From Bacillus sp. FJAT-18017 (GTDB taxonomy: Bacteria > Bacillota > Bacilli > Bacillales > Cytobacillaceae), in the NCBI RefSeq assembly GCF_001278805.1, contig NZ_CP012602.1, positions 4,803,501 to 4,867,500 of the forward strand: a stretch of 64,000 nucleotides of DNA, in the 5' to 3' direction. Made by a program: the position numbers and the translations under genes. Positions 8,059 to 17,552 of the stretch are shown in pieces; the stretch's first letter is position 1, and each line of letters starts with the position of its first letter. A model generated the notes under the pieces. That model ran no database searches. It was not told the origin of the DNA and saw only the letters and a program-made list of their open reading frames with translations.

Positions 8059-9412
8059 CTCCTACTAAATATCCCGTTATCAGCTTCGCATCAATTGCTG
8101 TAATATCCTCGGGAACACTTTGGCCGTTGGTCATGTATGCTAATTCGTAAGGAAAGTGGTATGCAATATTGAGAATCGAGCCGTAGGTCGTCGTTTCATC
8201 GAATTTAGTCAAAATTAATTTCTTTACAGGGCTTTCAAGGAATTCATTCAGAACCACAGCCATGTCTTCATATTTCGTTGTCAAACTTAAGGCAAGAAAG
8301 TTTTCTTTATCAGCTGGATATTCCAGATACTTGCCGATTGCTTCTCTATGAATGAGTTCCCGGTAATTCCGTCCAGTGGTATCCATATATATCAAGTCAT
8401 ATGGTGCAAGCCTTGCTAGGGCAGTTTCTAATTCATCTGCTGAACGGACGACTTCAATTGGCACATTCAGAATACCCGCATACGTCTTCAGCTGTTCAAC
8501 TGCGCCAATTCGGTAAACATCCGTTGTTATCATCGCGACTCTTCGCTTTTGGCGCAATACCTGCTCGGTTGCCAGCTTGGCAATCGAGGTTGTTTTTCCA
8601 ACACCAGTCGGGCCAATAATATTTACCATTCGGACATTCATATTAATAGAAGTTGAATTTGGAATTCTCTTTTTTAGAATGCCTTCAATAATTCCCTTGA
8701 TTTGCTCGTGAATGGAGGTACTATCCGTAGACACGTCAGGCTGGTTTTTAAGAAGCATTGTTGTAATATAGTCGATTACCTCTTCTTCCACGCCTTGCTT
8801 TTTTAAACGCTTGGCCCAATCAGCTAATTCTTCAGACAAAGGTGTCTCCTGATTTCGATCCCTCATCATGATCATCATCATTTTTCGCATGTCCTGGAGT
8901 TCTTCTAGGAGCTGCTCATTCCCTTGCGATGCTGTTTTCGGCTCTACCGGTTCAGTTTTTGCTGCCTCAGTCTTTACCAGCTTGGGTTTTACCAGCTCCA
9001 GCTTTGCGAATTCAGGTGTTGCTAGTTCGGGTTTTGCCAATTCTGGTGTTACTGCCTCAGGGTTTGCGGATTCAGGGTTCACAGCCGATCCTCCGTACTT
9101 TGAAGTTCCTTCCCTTTTTACAGGAAAAGATGGTTCTTCCGTCTGTTCAGGCCGTTTCCCAGCAATCAGCCGATTTAATTCGGCTCTATCTGGTTTTTGG
9201 GTGATATCAAGGGTAAATGCTGGTTCCTGCTTTTTCGGTTCCTCATCCAGGGTGTAAGCAGTTACCTCATACTTTTGCTTTGAAAATAATCCGAAGATAC
9301 CGCCAGCTTTAATGGTTCTTGTGTTCACGATGATGGCATTGTCACCAAGCTCCTGTCGAACCATCTTCAATGCAAGGGGCATGGACTCCGCAACTATTTT
9401 TTTCGTTTTCAT
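8003..9412 (-). CDS. flhF: flagellar SRP-like GTPase FlhF
   Basis: A 469-residue SRP-family GTPase that directs flagellar assembly sites. The N-terminal B domain carries a degenerate pentapeptide repeat (PE/PK every five residues, about 105-155). The NG domain has its P-loop GPTGVGKTTS at about 267, a G3-like DTTGRN near 345 and G4 TKFDE near 403. The length exceeds that of B. subtilis FlhF (about 366 residues), largely because of the repeat-rich linker. It overlaps flhA by 4 nt and flhG by up to 56 nt, consistent with coupled translation. Confidence 0.93.
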   Translation of the reverse strand: MKTKKIVAESMPLALKMVRQELGDNAIIVNTRTIKAGGIFGLFSKQKYEVTAYTLDEEPKKQEPAFTLDITQKPDRAELNRLIAGKRPEQTEEPSFPVKREGTSKYGGSAVNPESANPEAVTPELAKPELATPEFAKLELVKPKLVKTEAAKTEPVEPKTASQGNEQLLEELQDMRKMMMIMMRDRNQETPLSEELADWAKRLKKQGVEEEVIDYITTMLLKNQPDVSTDSTSIHEQIKGIIEGILKKRIPNSTSINMNVRMVNIIGPTGVGKTTSIAKLATEQVLRQKRRVAMITTDVYRIGAVEQLKTYAGILNVPIEVVRSADELETALARLAPYDLIYMDTTGRNYRELIHREAIGKYLEYPADKENFLALSLTTKYEDMAVVLNEFLESPVKKLILTKFDETTTYGSILNIAYHFPYELAYMTNGQSVPEDITAIDAKLITGYLVGDEVEDGSGTESKRIYASL

Positions 9413-11442
9413 ATATTCACGACTCCTATACTTTGAATCTCAATATCTTGTTCAAGCTCGGTGTAGGCAAGAACCGGGACCGTTGGCAGCACTTTATCAA
9501 CAAGCTGTTTCATATACATCCTAATTGATGGGGAGGTCAAGAAAATTGGCTGGCCTCCCGCTGTAGTCACCCGTGAAATCTGTTCCCTTAGTTCCTCGGT
9601 AATTCTTCTTGTCAATTGAGGGTCCATAGAAAGATAGTACATTCCCGCTTCAGTTTGCTGAATGGAGTCGGATATTCCTTTTTCAAGTGTTGCTCCTGCA
9701 GTGAGGACATTGATGACGCCATCCTCTGCATATTGCTCGGTAATTTGCCGCGTCAATGATTGTCGGACATATTCTGTTAGGACTCTTGGATCCTTCGTAT
9801 AAACTGAATAATCGGCAAGTGTTTCAAAAATGGTAACCAAATCACGGATAGAAATTTGTTCGCGCAGCAAATTTTGCAATACCTTTTGGATTTCTCCGAC
9901 AGGGAGCATATTTGGAACAAGTTCCTCCACAAGATTTGGATGCGTTTCTTTGAGATTTTCGACGAGTTCCTTCGTTTCTTCCCTGCCAAGCAGCTGATAG
10001 GCGAACCGCCTGAGCACTTCAGTTAAGTGTGTGGCAATAACAGAAGGAGGATCAACAATGATATATCCCATTAATTCAGCCCGCTGTTTCTCTTCTTTGC
10101 TGACCCATGTTGCCGGCATTCCAAAGGCAGGTTCAATGACATGTATTCCTTCAATTGGTTCGGCATCCGGGACTGAATTCATAGCCAGGAAGTGGTCAAG
10201 GTATATTTCACCAGAGGCAATCTTTGAGCCTCTGTACTTTAATACGTAATGGTTAGGCGGGACCTGCAGGTTGTCACGGATTCTTATGGTCGGAATCACA
10301 AGCCCTAATTCGATGGCAAATTGCCTGCGTATCATGACAATCCGATCAAGGATATCTCCCCCCTGTTTTTGATCAGCCAATGGGATAAGGGCATATCCGA
10401 TTTCAAGCTCCAATGTATCGAGTTGAAGAAGATTGATTACTTTCTCGGGATTGCGGATATCCTCCTCCTGCTCTTCCATGGTCGCAGCCACTAGTTCGGC
10501 TTCTTTATTCCGGGCAGCGTTATTCATTGTATAAGCACCAAAAGCAAGCAGGGCTGCAATTGGGAAGGTCAGGAAAATTCCGATTGGTGTAAAGATACCG
10601 AACATTAGAATTGTTCCCGCCACAAAATAGAGGAGCTTTGGATAGTTGAATATTTGATTCATTATATCCGAGCCCAGGTTTCCCTCTGATGCGGCTCTTG
10701 TAACCGTAATACCTGTAGCTGTAGAGATTAGCAGGGCTGGAATCTGGCTGACGAGCCCGTCCCCGACAGAGAGCAATGTGAATGTACTTGCCGCTTCAGC
10801 AAACCCCATACCATGTATGGCCATCCCGATTGCAAATCCGCCTATGACGTTAATCAGCAAGATGATAATACCAGCAATCGCATCACCCTTAACGAATTTA
10901 CTGGCACCATCCATCGCTCCGTAGAAGTCTGCTTCCCGTTCAACCTTTCTCCGGCGGTCGCGTGCCTCCTGTTCGCTAAGCAATCCGGCATTCATATCAG
11001 CATCAATACTCATTTGCTTACCAGGCATTGCATCCAGGGTGAACCGGGCGGCAACCTCCGCTACCCGTTCGGAGCCTTTTGTAATAACGAGAAATTGGAT
11101 AACAACGAGAATTAAGAACACGACAAAGCCTATTACCGGACTGCCGCCAATAACGAACGATCCGAATGTTTCAATCACTTCCCCGCCATCGGCATGTGTC
11201 AAAATCGACCGGGTTGTCGATACATTCAATGCAAGCCGAAAAAGAGTCGTAATCAGGATTGCTGTTGGAAAAATTGAAAAGTCTAATGGTTCCTTCGTAT
11301 TCATTGCTACAAGCAAAATCAATAGAGACAATGAAATATTAAAGATTAACAGAAAATCTAACAGTAAGGTTGGCATTGGAATAATCATCATTGCCACTAT
11401 TAAGATAACGAGTATCAATACGGATAAGTCTGATTTTTTCAT
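9409..11442 (-). CDS. flhA: flagellar type III export gate protein FlhA
   Basis: The large export-gate subunit of the flagellar type III secretion system. It has 677 residues, the usual size. The N-terminal half is membrane-embedded (about eight helices, starting DLSVLILVILIVAMMIIPMP) and contains the conserved cytoplasmic FHIPEP-type loop (KQMSIDADMNAGLLSEQEAR). The C-terminal half is the soluble substrate-docking domain. It overlaps flhB and flhF by 4 nt each. Confidence 0.96.
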   Translation of the reverse strand: MKKSDLSVLILVILIVAMMIIPMPTLLLDFLLIFNISLSLLILLVAMNTKEPLDFSIFPTAILITTLFRLALNVSTTRSILTHADGGEVIETFGSFVIGGSPVIGFVVFLILVVIQFLVITKGSERVAEVAARFTLDAMPGKQMSIDADMNAGLLSEQEARDRRRKVEREADFYGAMDGASKFVKGDAIAGIIILLINVIGGFAIGMAIHGMGFAEAASTFTLLSVGDGLVSQIPALLISTATGITVTRAASEGNLGSDIMNQIFNYPKLLYFVAGTILMFGIFTPIGIFLTFPIAALLAFGAYTMNNAARNKEAELVAATMEEQEEDIRNPEKVINLLQLDTLELEIGYALIPLADQKQGGDILDRIVMIRRQFAIELGLVIPTIRIRDNLQVPPNHYVLKYRGSKIASGEIYLDHFLAMNSVPDAEPIEGIHVIEPAFGMPATWVSKEEKQRAELMGYIIVDPPSVIATHLTEVLRRFAYQLLGREETKELVENLKETHPNLVEELVPNMLPVGEIQKVLQNLLREQISIRDLVTIFETLADYSVYTKDPRVLTEYVRQSLTRQITEQYAEDGVINVLTAGATLEKGISDSIQQTEAGMYYLSMDPQLTRRITEELREQISRVTTAGGQPIFLTSPSIRMYMKQLVDKVLPTVPVLAYTELEQDIEIQSIGVVNI

Positions 11443-12533
11443 GTAGCAATCCCCTTAAAGCGGCCTTCCTGAAAATACACATACGCCAATATTTCACCAA
11501 CAGCATTGAACAGTTCTTCCGGAATCGTTTCACCGATTTCCACCGAAGCAAACAGTGCACGTGCCAGTGGTTTGTTTTCGACCGTCATGATTTTGTTTTC
11601 TCTGGCAATTTCCTTTATTTTTAAAGCGACATGATCCTGTCCTTTTGCAATAACTTCCGGCGCTTCCATTGTTGTCACATCGTAACGGATTGCAACCGCA
11701 AAGTGGGTTGGGTTTGTAATGACCACATCGGCTTTCGGGACCTCCTGCATCATCCGGTTCATCGACATTTGGCGTTGAATCGCCCTTCGCTGCCCTTTAA
11801 CATGCGGATCCCCTTCCATCTTTTTGAACTCATCCTTTATATCCTGCTTTGACATCCTCAACTTCTTTTCATGTTCAAAGCGCTGGTAGAGGTAATCCGC
11901 ACCAGCGATTACCCCGAGGATCACTGCTATCGCAAGGCCCGCCTGCAGGGTAATCGAGCCTATGAACCTCATTGAGTCCCATAGTGGTTTCTCGCCCATG
12001 ACGAGCAGCTCTTCTTTTTTCGGCCAGATGACCATATAGACAACAAAGGAGGTTATAACCATTTTCAAGATGGACTTGATCAGTTCAACAACCGCCCTCA
12101 TTGAAAAAATTTGCTTCGCACCCTGGATGGGATTGAGCTTGCCTAAATTGAATTTAATCGACTCGGTATTGAACATGAATCCGACCTGTGAATAATTTGA
12201 GATGATTCCGGCAAGCATCGCAACTCCCATGATCGGGCCGGCGATGATGACCGCTTTAATCAAGAGCTGATTGAACATTAGCTGAATACTGGATGTAGAA
12301 ACATCCCACAACATGTATTCCTGAAAGCTTTGGCGCAAGAGCTGGAATAATCCCGATATCACTGAATCACCAAAAATGAACAAAAAAGAAAAGGTAAATA
12401 ACAGCGTCAATGCCGAGGATACTTCCTGGCTTTTTGCCACCTGGCCCTTATTCCTGGCTTCCCTGCGTTTATTCGGGGTGGCTTTTTCTGTTTTTTCACC
12501 GGCAAATAACTGCAAATCCAAGCGCAACAGCAT
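11439..12533 (-). CDS. flhB: flagellar export specificity switch FlhB
   Basis: Export-apparatus membrane protein that switches secretion from rod/hook to filament substrates after self-cleavage. It has 364 residues, beginning with the conserved LRLDLQLFAGEKTEKAT and about four membrane helices. The autocleavage site NPTH is intact with Asn274-Pro275. It overlaps flhA by 4 nt and follows fliR by 4 bp. Confidence 0.96.
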   Translation of the reverse strand: MLLRLDLQLFAGEKTEKATPNKRREARNKGQVAKSQEVSSALTLLFTFSFLFIFGDSVISGLFQLLRQSFQEYMLWDVSTSSIQLMFNQLLIKAVIIAGPIMGVAMLAGIISNYSQVGFMFNTESIKFNLGKLNPIQGAKQIFSMRAVVELIKSILKMVITSFVVYMVIWPKKEELLVMGEKPLWDSMRFIGSITLQAGLAIAVILGVIAGADYLYQRFEHEKKLRMSKQDIKDEFKKMEGDPHVKGQRRAIQRQMSMNRMMQEVPKADVVITNPTHFAVAIRYDVTTMEAPEVIAKGQDHVALKIKEIARENKIMTVENKPLARALFASVEIGETIPEELFNAVGEILAYVYFQEGRFKGIAT

Positions 12534-12537
12534 AAGT

Positions 12538-13320
12538 CTAAGCCCCCATAATCTTCATGATTGAAGACATTGATTCGTACATCATTTCAAAAAGCTTTGC
12601 CAGCAAGTAAAAGAAGCTTGGCAGGATAAAAGTATAAATCGTAAAGTGCAGCAAAATTTTGACCGGAGGGAAGATGGCAATTAGGTTCATTTGTGGAACT
12701 GTTTTAGAAATTATTCCAAGCGCCACATCCACGACAAACAGGGTACCGATAATTGGGACTGCCATCATGAAGCCTGCCATAAACATCTGAGAGACTGAAT
12801 CAAGAATTTGCGAAGCCATCCGGCCATCACTCCAGGCAGGGACAAGCTCCTTCAGACCCACCCAGTCAAAGCTGGCCAGCACTCCTTGTATTAGGAGGTG
12901 ATGGCCGTTGGTGGCCAACAATACGAGAATGGCCAGTACGTTTTTAAACTGTCCTGTCACCTGGGTATTCGTTTGAAAAGTTGGATCAAACATATTGGCC
13001 ATAAAAAAACCAATCTGGAAATCTATTAATGTTCCTGCAAACTGGACGGCGTAGAAAATGATATTAGCTATCATCCCCAGCACCGCACCAATTAGGAATT
13101 CTTTTAAAATCAACAGGATGAGCATACCATCAGCCACAGGCTCCAAAGGTTCATTCACAACACTTATGCATACTAATGTCAGAACAAAACTGAGGCCAAT
13201 TTTATGCTGAGCCGGAATTTGTCTTCCTGAGAAAATTGGAGCTGTGACAATAAATGAAGAAATTCTTACAAACACGAGCAAAAATGCCCACCACGGTGAA
13301 AGATCAAACATTTCCATCAC
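12538..13320 (-). CDS. fliR: flagellar export protein FliR
   Basis: Export-gate membrane protein of about 260 residues, hydrophobic throughout, with six or so helices and the family segment QIGFFMANMFDPTFQ. The annotated first codon is GTG, directly abutting the fliQ stop; ATGs at 13317 and 13311 are possible alternatives. It forms the core export channel with FliP and FliQ. Confidence 0.94.
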   Translation of the reverse strand: MMEMFDLSPWWAFLLVFVRISSFIVTAPIFSGRQIPAQHKIGLSFVLTLVCISVVNEPLEPVADGMLILLILKEFLIGAVLGMIANIIFYAVQFAGTLIDFQIGFFMANMFDPTFQTNTQVTGQFKNVLAILVLLATNGHHLLIQGVLASFDWVGLKELVPAWSDGRMASQILDSVSQMFMAGFMMAVPIIGTLFVVDVALGIISKTVPQMNLIAIFPPVKILLHFTIYTFILPSFFYLLAKLFEMMYESMSSIMKIMGA

Positions 13321-13590
13321 CTAACCGATAAACTGTGAAAGATTTCCGAGCAAGTTTTGTGTGAATTCAACCACATATCGGAGCATCCATGATCCAAAAA
13401 ACAGAATGGCTACAAAAACGGCAACAATTTTAGGCACAAATGCCAGCGTCTGGTCCTGGATCTGTGTAGTTGCCTGAAAAATACTGACTAATAAGCCCAC
13501 AAGCAATGCGATTCCACATGCAGGGGCAATAACGATTAGGATTGTATAAATTGCCTGCTGGGCAACTTGCAATACAACTTCTGGTGTCAA
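13321..13590 (-). CDS. fliQ: flagellar export protein FliQ
   Basis: A protein of 89 residues with two membrane helices, the standard length. It contains the family pattern LLVGLLVSIFQATTQIQDQTLAFVPK (two conserved parts: GLLVSIFQA and QTLAFVPK). It lies between fliP (13 bp) and fliR (0 bp). Confidence 0.94.
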   Translation of the reverse strand: MTPEVVLQVAQQAIYTILIVIAPACGIALLVGLLVSIFQATTQIQDQTLAFVPKIVAVFVAILFFGSWMLRYVVEFTQNLLGNLSQFIG

Positions 13591-13602
13591 CGGTACTCCT
13601 CC

Positions 13603-14340
13603 TTAAAAGCTCTTAAGCAAAGATTCTACGATTAAGTGCCACCCATCTACCAAAATGAAAAGTAGAATTTTAAAGGGCAGCGAAATCATCACCGGAGGAA
13701 GCATCATCATACCCATTGACATCAATATGCTTGCTACAATCATGTCAATCACGAGAAAAGGGACGAATATCATGAACCCCATCTGGAAAGCCGTTTTAAG
13801 CTCACTTATGGCAAAAGCCGGGACAAGGGCTGTCAACGGAATATCGTCGATTGTTTTAGGCCTGTCCAAATTGGCATAATCAAGAAACAAAGCTAAATCC
13901 TTTTCACGCGTATGCTTTGCCATGAATTCCTTCGCTGGCGAGGCTGCTTTATCAAAGGCCTCTTCCTGGCTCAGCTCTCCTGCCATGAATGGCTGCAGCG
14001 CATCCTCATTTATCTGTGAAAAAGTGGGTCCCATGATGAAAAACGTTAAAAACATTGCCAGGCCGATTAATACCTGATTCGGAGGCATATACTGTGTTCC
14101 AAGCGCAGTACGGACAAACCCCAGAACGATGACTAACCTCGTAAAACTCGTCATCATAATGAGAATGGCCGGTGCTATTGATAGGACGGTCAGCAACAGG
14201 ATAATCCGTACACTTGTCGATACATTTTCCGGACTATCCGATGTCTCAATGCCCGGAAGGAAACTTGCATTTGCCTCAGAGGTTAGGCTGAAAAAAAACA
14301 GAACTAAAAATGGAACGAGGATATAAAGCTTCTTTTTCAT
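13603..14340 (-). CDS. fliP: flagellar export protein FliP
   Basis: Export-gate subunit with a cleavable signal peptide (KKKLYILVPFLVLFFFSL...ANA). Its 245 residues include the conserved MTSFTRLVIVLGFVRTALGT and PPNQVLIGLAMFLTFF stretches. It overlaps fliO by 4 nt. Confidence 0.95.
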   Translation of the reverse strand: MKKKLYILVPFLVLFFFSLTSEANASFLPGIETSDSPENVSTSVRIILLLTVLSIAPAILIMMTSFTRLVIVLGFVRTALGTQYMPPNQVLIGLAMFLTFFIMGPTFSQINEDALQPFMAGELSQEEAFDKAASPAKEFMAKHTREKDLALFLDYANLDRPKTIDDIPLTALVPAFAISELKTAFQMGFMIFVPFLVIDMIVASILMSMGMMMLPPVMISLPFKILLFILVDGWHLIVESLLKSF

Positions 14341-14912
14341 GAATCCCGCCCCTTTTGAAACTCTTGCTGAACCTTCTTAATATGTTTTTGAAAAGTCGCT
14401 GCCCAATTTTGATTAGGTTCAAGGCCAGTCCATTTTGCCGGCTGCCCTTCAGCCTGGTTTTCAACGCTTTCCAGTAACTGCTGATATTCTTCTTCTCCTT
14501 TGGAAATGGAGCGAACTAATGTGACGTTTTCGCCAACCCCTAAAATGTAGATCGTTTGGCCAATCAGCACGACCTGCAGAGACTTGTTTTGCCCCATCAT
14601 ATGGCCGGCAAGCGACAGTACAGGCCCGTTACTTTGCAGGCGCCTGCCTTTTTTTGCGAGAAACCGGCCAAGGCCAATTAACAAGGCTATGACAACGATA
14701 AATGAAAACAGGAATTTAATTACAAGTGAAGTAATTGAAGATGATTGACTTTCCGTTTTTTCTATCGAAACAGGAGTCGATTCACCTTCTTTGTCATTTT
14801 GGAGGCTATCGGAGACAAAAGGATCGCCAGCTGCTTTCGACTCTGCAGCAAAGGCGGCGGATTGTATAGGTATGAGTAAAAATAGAATAATAGATAATAG
14901 AAAGTATTTCAT
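14337..14912 (-). CDS. fliO: flagellar biosynthesis protein FliO (FliZ in older Bacillus naming)
   Basis: A 191-residue assembly factor for the FliP ring. It has a signal peptide (1-22), an extracytoplasmic stretch, one membrane helix near 62-85 (FLFSFIVVIALLIGLGRF) and a cytoplasmic FliO domain (QVVLIGQTIYILGVGENVTLV). It is the first gene after the hairpin that marks the place where fliK to cheY are found in B. subtilis. ATG follows AAGGAG. Confidence 0.88.
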   Translation of the reverse strand: MKYFLLSIILFLLIPIQSAAFAAESKAAGDPFVSDSLQNDKEGESTPVSIEKTESQSSSITSLVIKFLFSFIVVIALLIGLGRFLAKKGRRLQSNGPVLSLAGHMMGQNKSLQVVLIGQTIYILGVGENVTLVRSISKGEEEYQQLLESVENQAEGQPAKWTGLEPNQNWAATFQKHIKKVQQEFQKGRDS

Positions 14913-14970
14913 GATGTTCTCCTTCCATGGAGCTCTTGCTTCTTATTAATTGCCGCTTTTTTGGCCCTGA

Positions 14971-14999
14971 TGCCAGCAGGTAAACGGCTCCTGCTGGCA
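14971..14999. other. strong hairpin between fliJ and fliO
   Basis: Nine perfectly paired bases (TGCCAGCAG / CTGCTGGCA) flank an 11-nt loop within a 95-bp gap. No T run follows on the minus strand, so it is not a typical terminator. It could be an RNA processing or stability element, or a scar of the rearrangement discussed in the findings. Confidence 0.6.
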
Positions 15000-15007
15000 G
15001 CCTGAAA

Positions 15008-15442
15008 TTATATTTTTCTTGTGTAGCGGATGACCGCCATTTCATCGAGCATTGCCTGTTCTTTTTGATCCATTTCCTTTATGAAGGTGGCGCGGGATTT
15101 GGCTTTCCATTTGTTCCAAATTTTCGCTTCCTGTGACCTTTCAAGCAATACTTGCTGCTTGTCCTCAAGTTCTTTATGAACTTCAACGGTCTTGTGTTCC
15201 AGCTGGCGCTTAATATGATGAACATGCTTGATTCCAGCCTGGATTTCGAGAATATCGGCAACCTTTTTTTGATGGACTTCATTATATTCATCAAAGATGC
15301 CTTGCTCTCTTGTTTGCAGACCCTCAAGCTCCTGCTCTAATTCGAATTGCTTTTGTTTTACTACTCCAAATTCCTGTTCGGCCAGATCCTGCTGCTTCTC
15401 TTTATACTCAAGTACTTTTTGATAAGGAAACTTATAGTTCAT
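15008..15442 (-). CDS. fliJ: flagellar export chaperone/stalk protein FliJ
   Basis: A 144-residue protein predicted to be almost entirely coiled coil, as expected for FliJ, which links the FliI ATPase ring to FlhA. It starts FPYQKVLEYKEKQQ, typical of the family, and overlaps fliI by 4 nt. It is the last gene before the 95-bp gap. Confidence 0.9.
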   Translation of the reverse strand: MNYKFPYQKVLEYKEKQQDLAEQEFGVVKQKQFELEQELEGLQTREQGIFDEYNEVHQKKVADILEIQAGIKHVHHIKRQLEHKTVEVHKELEDKQQVLLERSQEAKIWNKWKAKSRATFIKEMDQKEQAMLDEMAVIRYTRKI

Positions 15443-16761
15443 CGGTACGATTCTCCAAATTGTGATAGTAGGAAGGTTTGTGCTTCCTCCAGGGTGGAGC
15501 TTTCATAGATGCCCTGCCGCAGGAATTGGTCCATGAGCGGTTTTTGCCTAAGGGCGAGATCAATATCGCGGTTGGAGCCCTTTTTATATGCGCCAATATT
15601 AATTAGGTCTTCAGCTTCGTTATATGAAGCCAATAACCTTTTAAACTGCACTGCCGCTTTTTGGTGTTCTGGGGTCGTAATTTCAGAAACGACGCGGCTT
15701 GCACTATTCAACACATCGATGGCAGGAAAAATTCCTTTCGCGCCAATTCCCCGGTTCAGGACAATATGGCCATCCAGGATGCCCCGGACTGCATCGGCAA
15801 TCGGTTCGTTCATGTCGTCCCCGTCCACGAGCACAGTATATATAGCGGAAATCGTGCCCTTAGGTCCGGTTCCCGATCGTTCAAGCAACTGAGGGAGCAT
15901 CGCAAAAACGGAAGGTGTATATCCTTTTGTTGTCGGCGGTTCCCCGATAGCAAGCCCTACCTCTCTCTGCGCCATCGCAAAGCGAGTCACAGAGTCCATG
16001 ACGAGCAAAACATCCTTGCCCTGGTCACGGAAATATTCAGCAATGGCCGTGGCTGTCAACGCCCCTTTTATCCTGATAAGCGCTGGCTGATCCGATGTCG
16101 CTACAATGACAACCGATTTCGCAAGCCCTTCAGGACCAAGGTTTTGTTCGATAAAATCGAGAACTTCCCGCCCTCGTTCACCAATCAAGGCGATTACGTT
16201 CACTTCGGCAGTAGTATTTCTCGATATCATGCCAAGAAGCGTACTCTTCCCTACACCGCTTCCGGCAAAGATTCCAACACGCTGCCCTTTTCCCATCGTC
16301 AGCAAACCATCAATGGTTTTGACCCCTGTGCCAAGTGCCTCATGAATTCTCGGCCTTGTCAGCGGGTTTGGCGGTGTTGCATGTGCGGATACTTCTTCAA
16401 GCCCTAGTGGCAGCGGCTTCCCGTCAATCGGATTCCCGAGCCCGTCGAGAATTCTCCCAAGCAGCTGCGTGCCGGCCTTGACAACCATGTTTTTCCCGCT
16501 AGCAACCACATCACATCCGGGACCAATTGCCCTAACTTCACCAAGGGGCATAAGCAGAACTTTATTTTCTTTAATCCCAACCACTTCTGCCTGAATGGGC
16601 TTTTGTGATTGGGACGGATAAATCGAGCATATTTCACCGATCCTAACATCCGGTCCCTGGGACTCGATTGTAAGCCCGATGATTTGAGTGATCTTGCCAT
16701 TAACCCGGACTGGATCGATACTGCGTATCAGCTTTACATAGTTCTCTGTGGCTAAAATCAT
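15439..16761 (-). CDS. fliI: flagellar export ATPase FliI
   Basis: F1-beta-like ATPase that energises flagellar protein export. In its 440 residues, Walker A AGSGVGKST lies at about 166-174, the Walker B region is VLLVMDSVTRFAMAQRE, and there is an ATP synthase alpha/beta-type signature near 350. It overlaps fliH and fliJ by 4 nt each. Confidence 0.96.
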   Translation of the reverse strand: MILATENYVKLIRSIDPVRVNGKITQIIGLTIESQGPDVRIGEICSIYPSQSQKPIQAEVVGIKENKVLLMPLGEVRAIGPGCDVVASGKNMVVKAGTQLLGRILDGLGNPIDGKPLPLGLEEVSAHATPPNPLTRPRIHEALGTGVKTIDGLLTMGKGQRVGIFAGSGVGKSTLLGMISRNTTAEVNVIALIGERGREVLDFIEQNLGPEGLAKSVVIVATSDQPALIRIKGALTATAIAEYFRDQGKDVLLVMDSVTRFAMAQREVGLAIGEPPTTKGYTPSVFAMLPQLLERSGTGPKGTISAIYTVLVDGDDMNEPIADAVRGILDGHIVLNRGIGAKGIFPAIDVLNSASRVVSEITTPEHQKAAVQFKRLLASYNEAEDLINIGAYKKGSNRDIDLALRQKPLMDQFLRQGIYESSTLEEAQTFLLSQFGESYR

Positions 16762-17552
16762 TCTTCTGCACCTCTTCTAGCCTCAAGAATGACTTTTTTG
16801 ATTTCTTCAATCTGTGTATCAATCCTGGCGTCAACACTTCCATAGGCGGTACAGATAACACATCCTTTTTCACCTACAGAATGGTCTGGAACAATTTTAA
16901 TTTCGGTTTCCCCATTTACAACTGCTATTAAGTGGCCGCGCTGTGAATTGATAAACTCAAAATCCTTAGGATGGACGCAGACTGTAATATATTCCTTTTC
17001 CTTAAAACGAAGGATATGCTGCTTAATTAGCTCTATCATCCATTGTGGTGACGTTTCTAATTCATGCTTTACAATCTGCTCGGCTATTGCGGTACTAAGT
17101 TCGAGAAGGAACGGTTCAGCCTCGGTTATAATTGACTCTTTTTGCTGGAAGGCATCATCTAGTACTGCTTGAGCCTGCTCCAGCTTAAGTGCATATTCCA
17201 TCCTGGCTTCCTCTTCACCCTGGTTCTTTCCTGCTAGAAAACCTTCTTCATAGCCGAGCTGTTTGGCATCAATTGAGATAACTTCAAGCTCTGATTGTTT
17301 TTCTGCCCACCATTGTTTGATGCTTTCCTCTGCTTTCGCCTGGATGGCCAAAGCATTCTGCCTGGCTTCTTCCAGGATTTCTTCAGCCCGCTTAGCAGCT
17401 TCCGCTAGTTGGATTGATTCAGTAACCGGCAAAGGTTCTTCGCTGTTTGATGACTGAGGCAGCTGAACCGGACGAAATGGTTCTTTCAATACCTTAATTT
17501 CATCGCTTATGGACAGCCCGGAAGCCTTAAAAACCTTAGAGTAGGATACCAT
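16758..17552 (-). CDS. fliH: flagellar assembly protein FliH
   Basis: Regulatory partner of FliI, 265 residues, with a central coiled coil rich in Ala/Glu/Gln and a C-terminal VATPase E-type domain. I chose the ATG at 17552 (VSYSKVFKASG) because the Bacillus proteins begin near this point and GGGGTG precedes it; the frame is open to 17570. It overlaps the end of fliG by 17 nt. Confidence 0.88.
   Translation of the reverse strand: MVSYSKVFKASGLSISDEIKVLKEPFRPVQLPQSSNSEEPLPVTESIQLAEAAKRAEEILEEARQNALAIQAKAEESIKQWWAEKQSELEVISIDAKQLGYEEGFLAGKNQGEEEARMEYALKLEQAQAVLDDAFQQKESIITEAEPFLLELSTAIAEQIVKHELETSPQWMIELIKQHILRFKEKEYITVCVHPKDFEFINSQRGHLIAVVNGETEIKIVPDHSVGEKGCVICTAYGSVDARIDTQIEEIKKVILEARRGAEE

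Noticed and set aside
15661..16407. 248-residue plus-strand ORF
   Set aside because: It is antisense to fliI, has no ribosome binding site and resembles no family; a GC-rich shadow frame.
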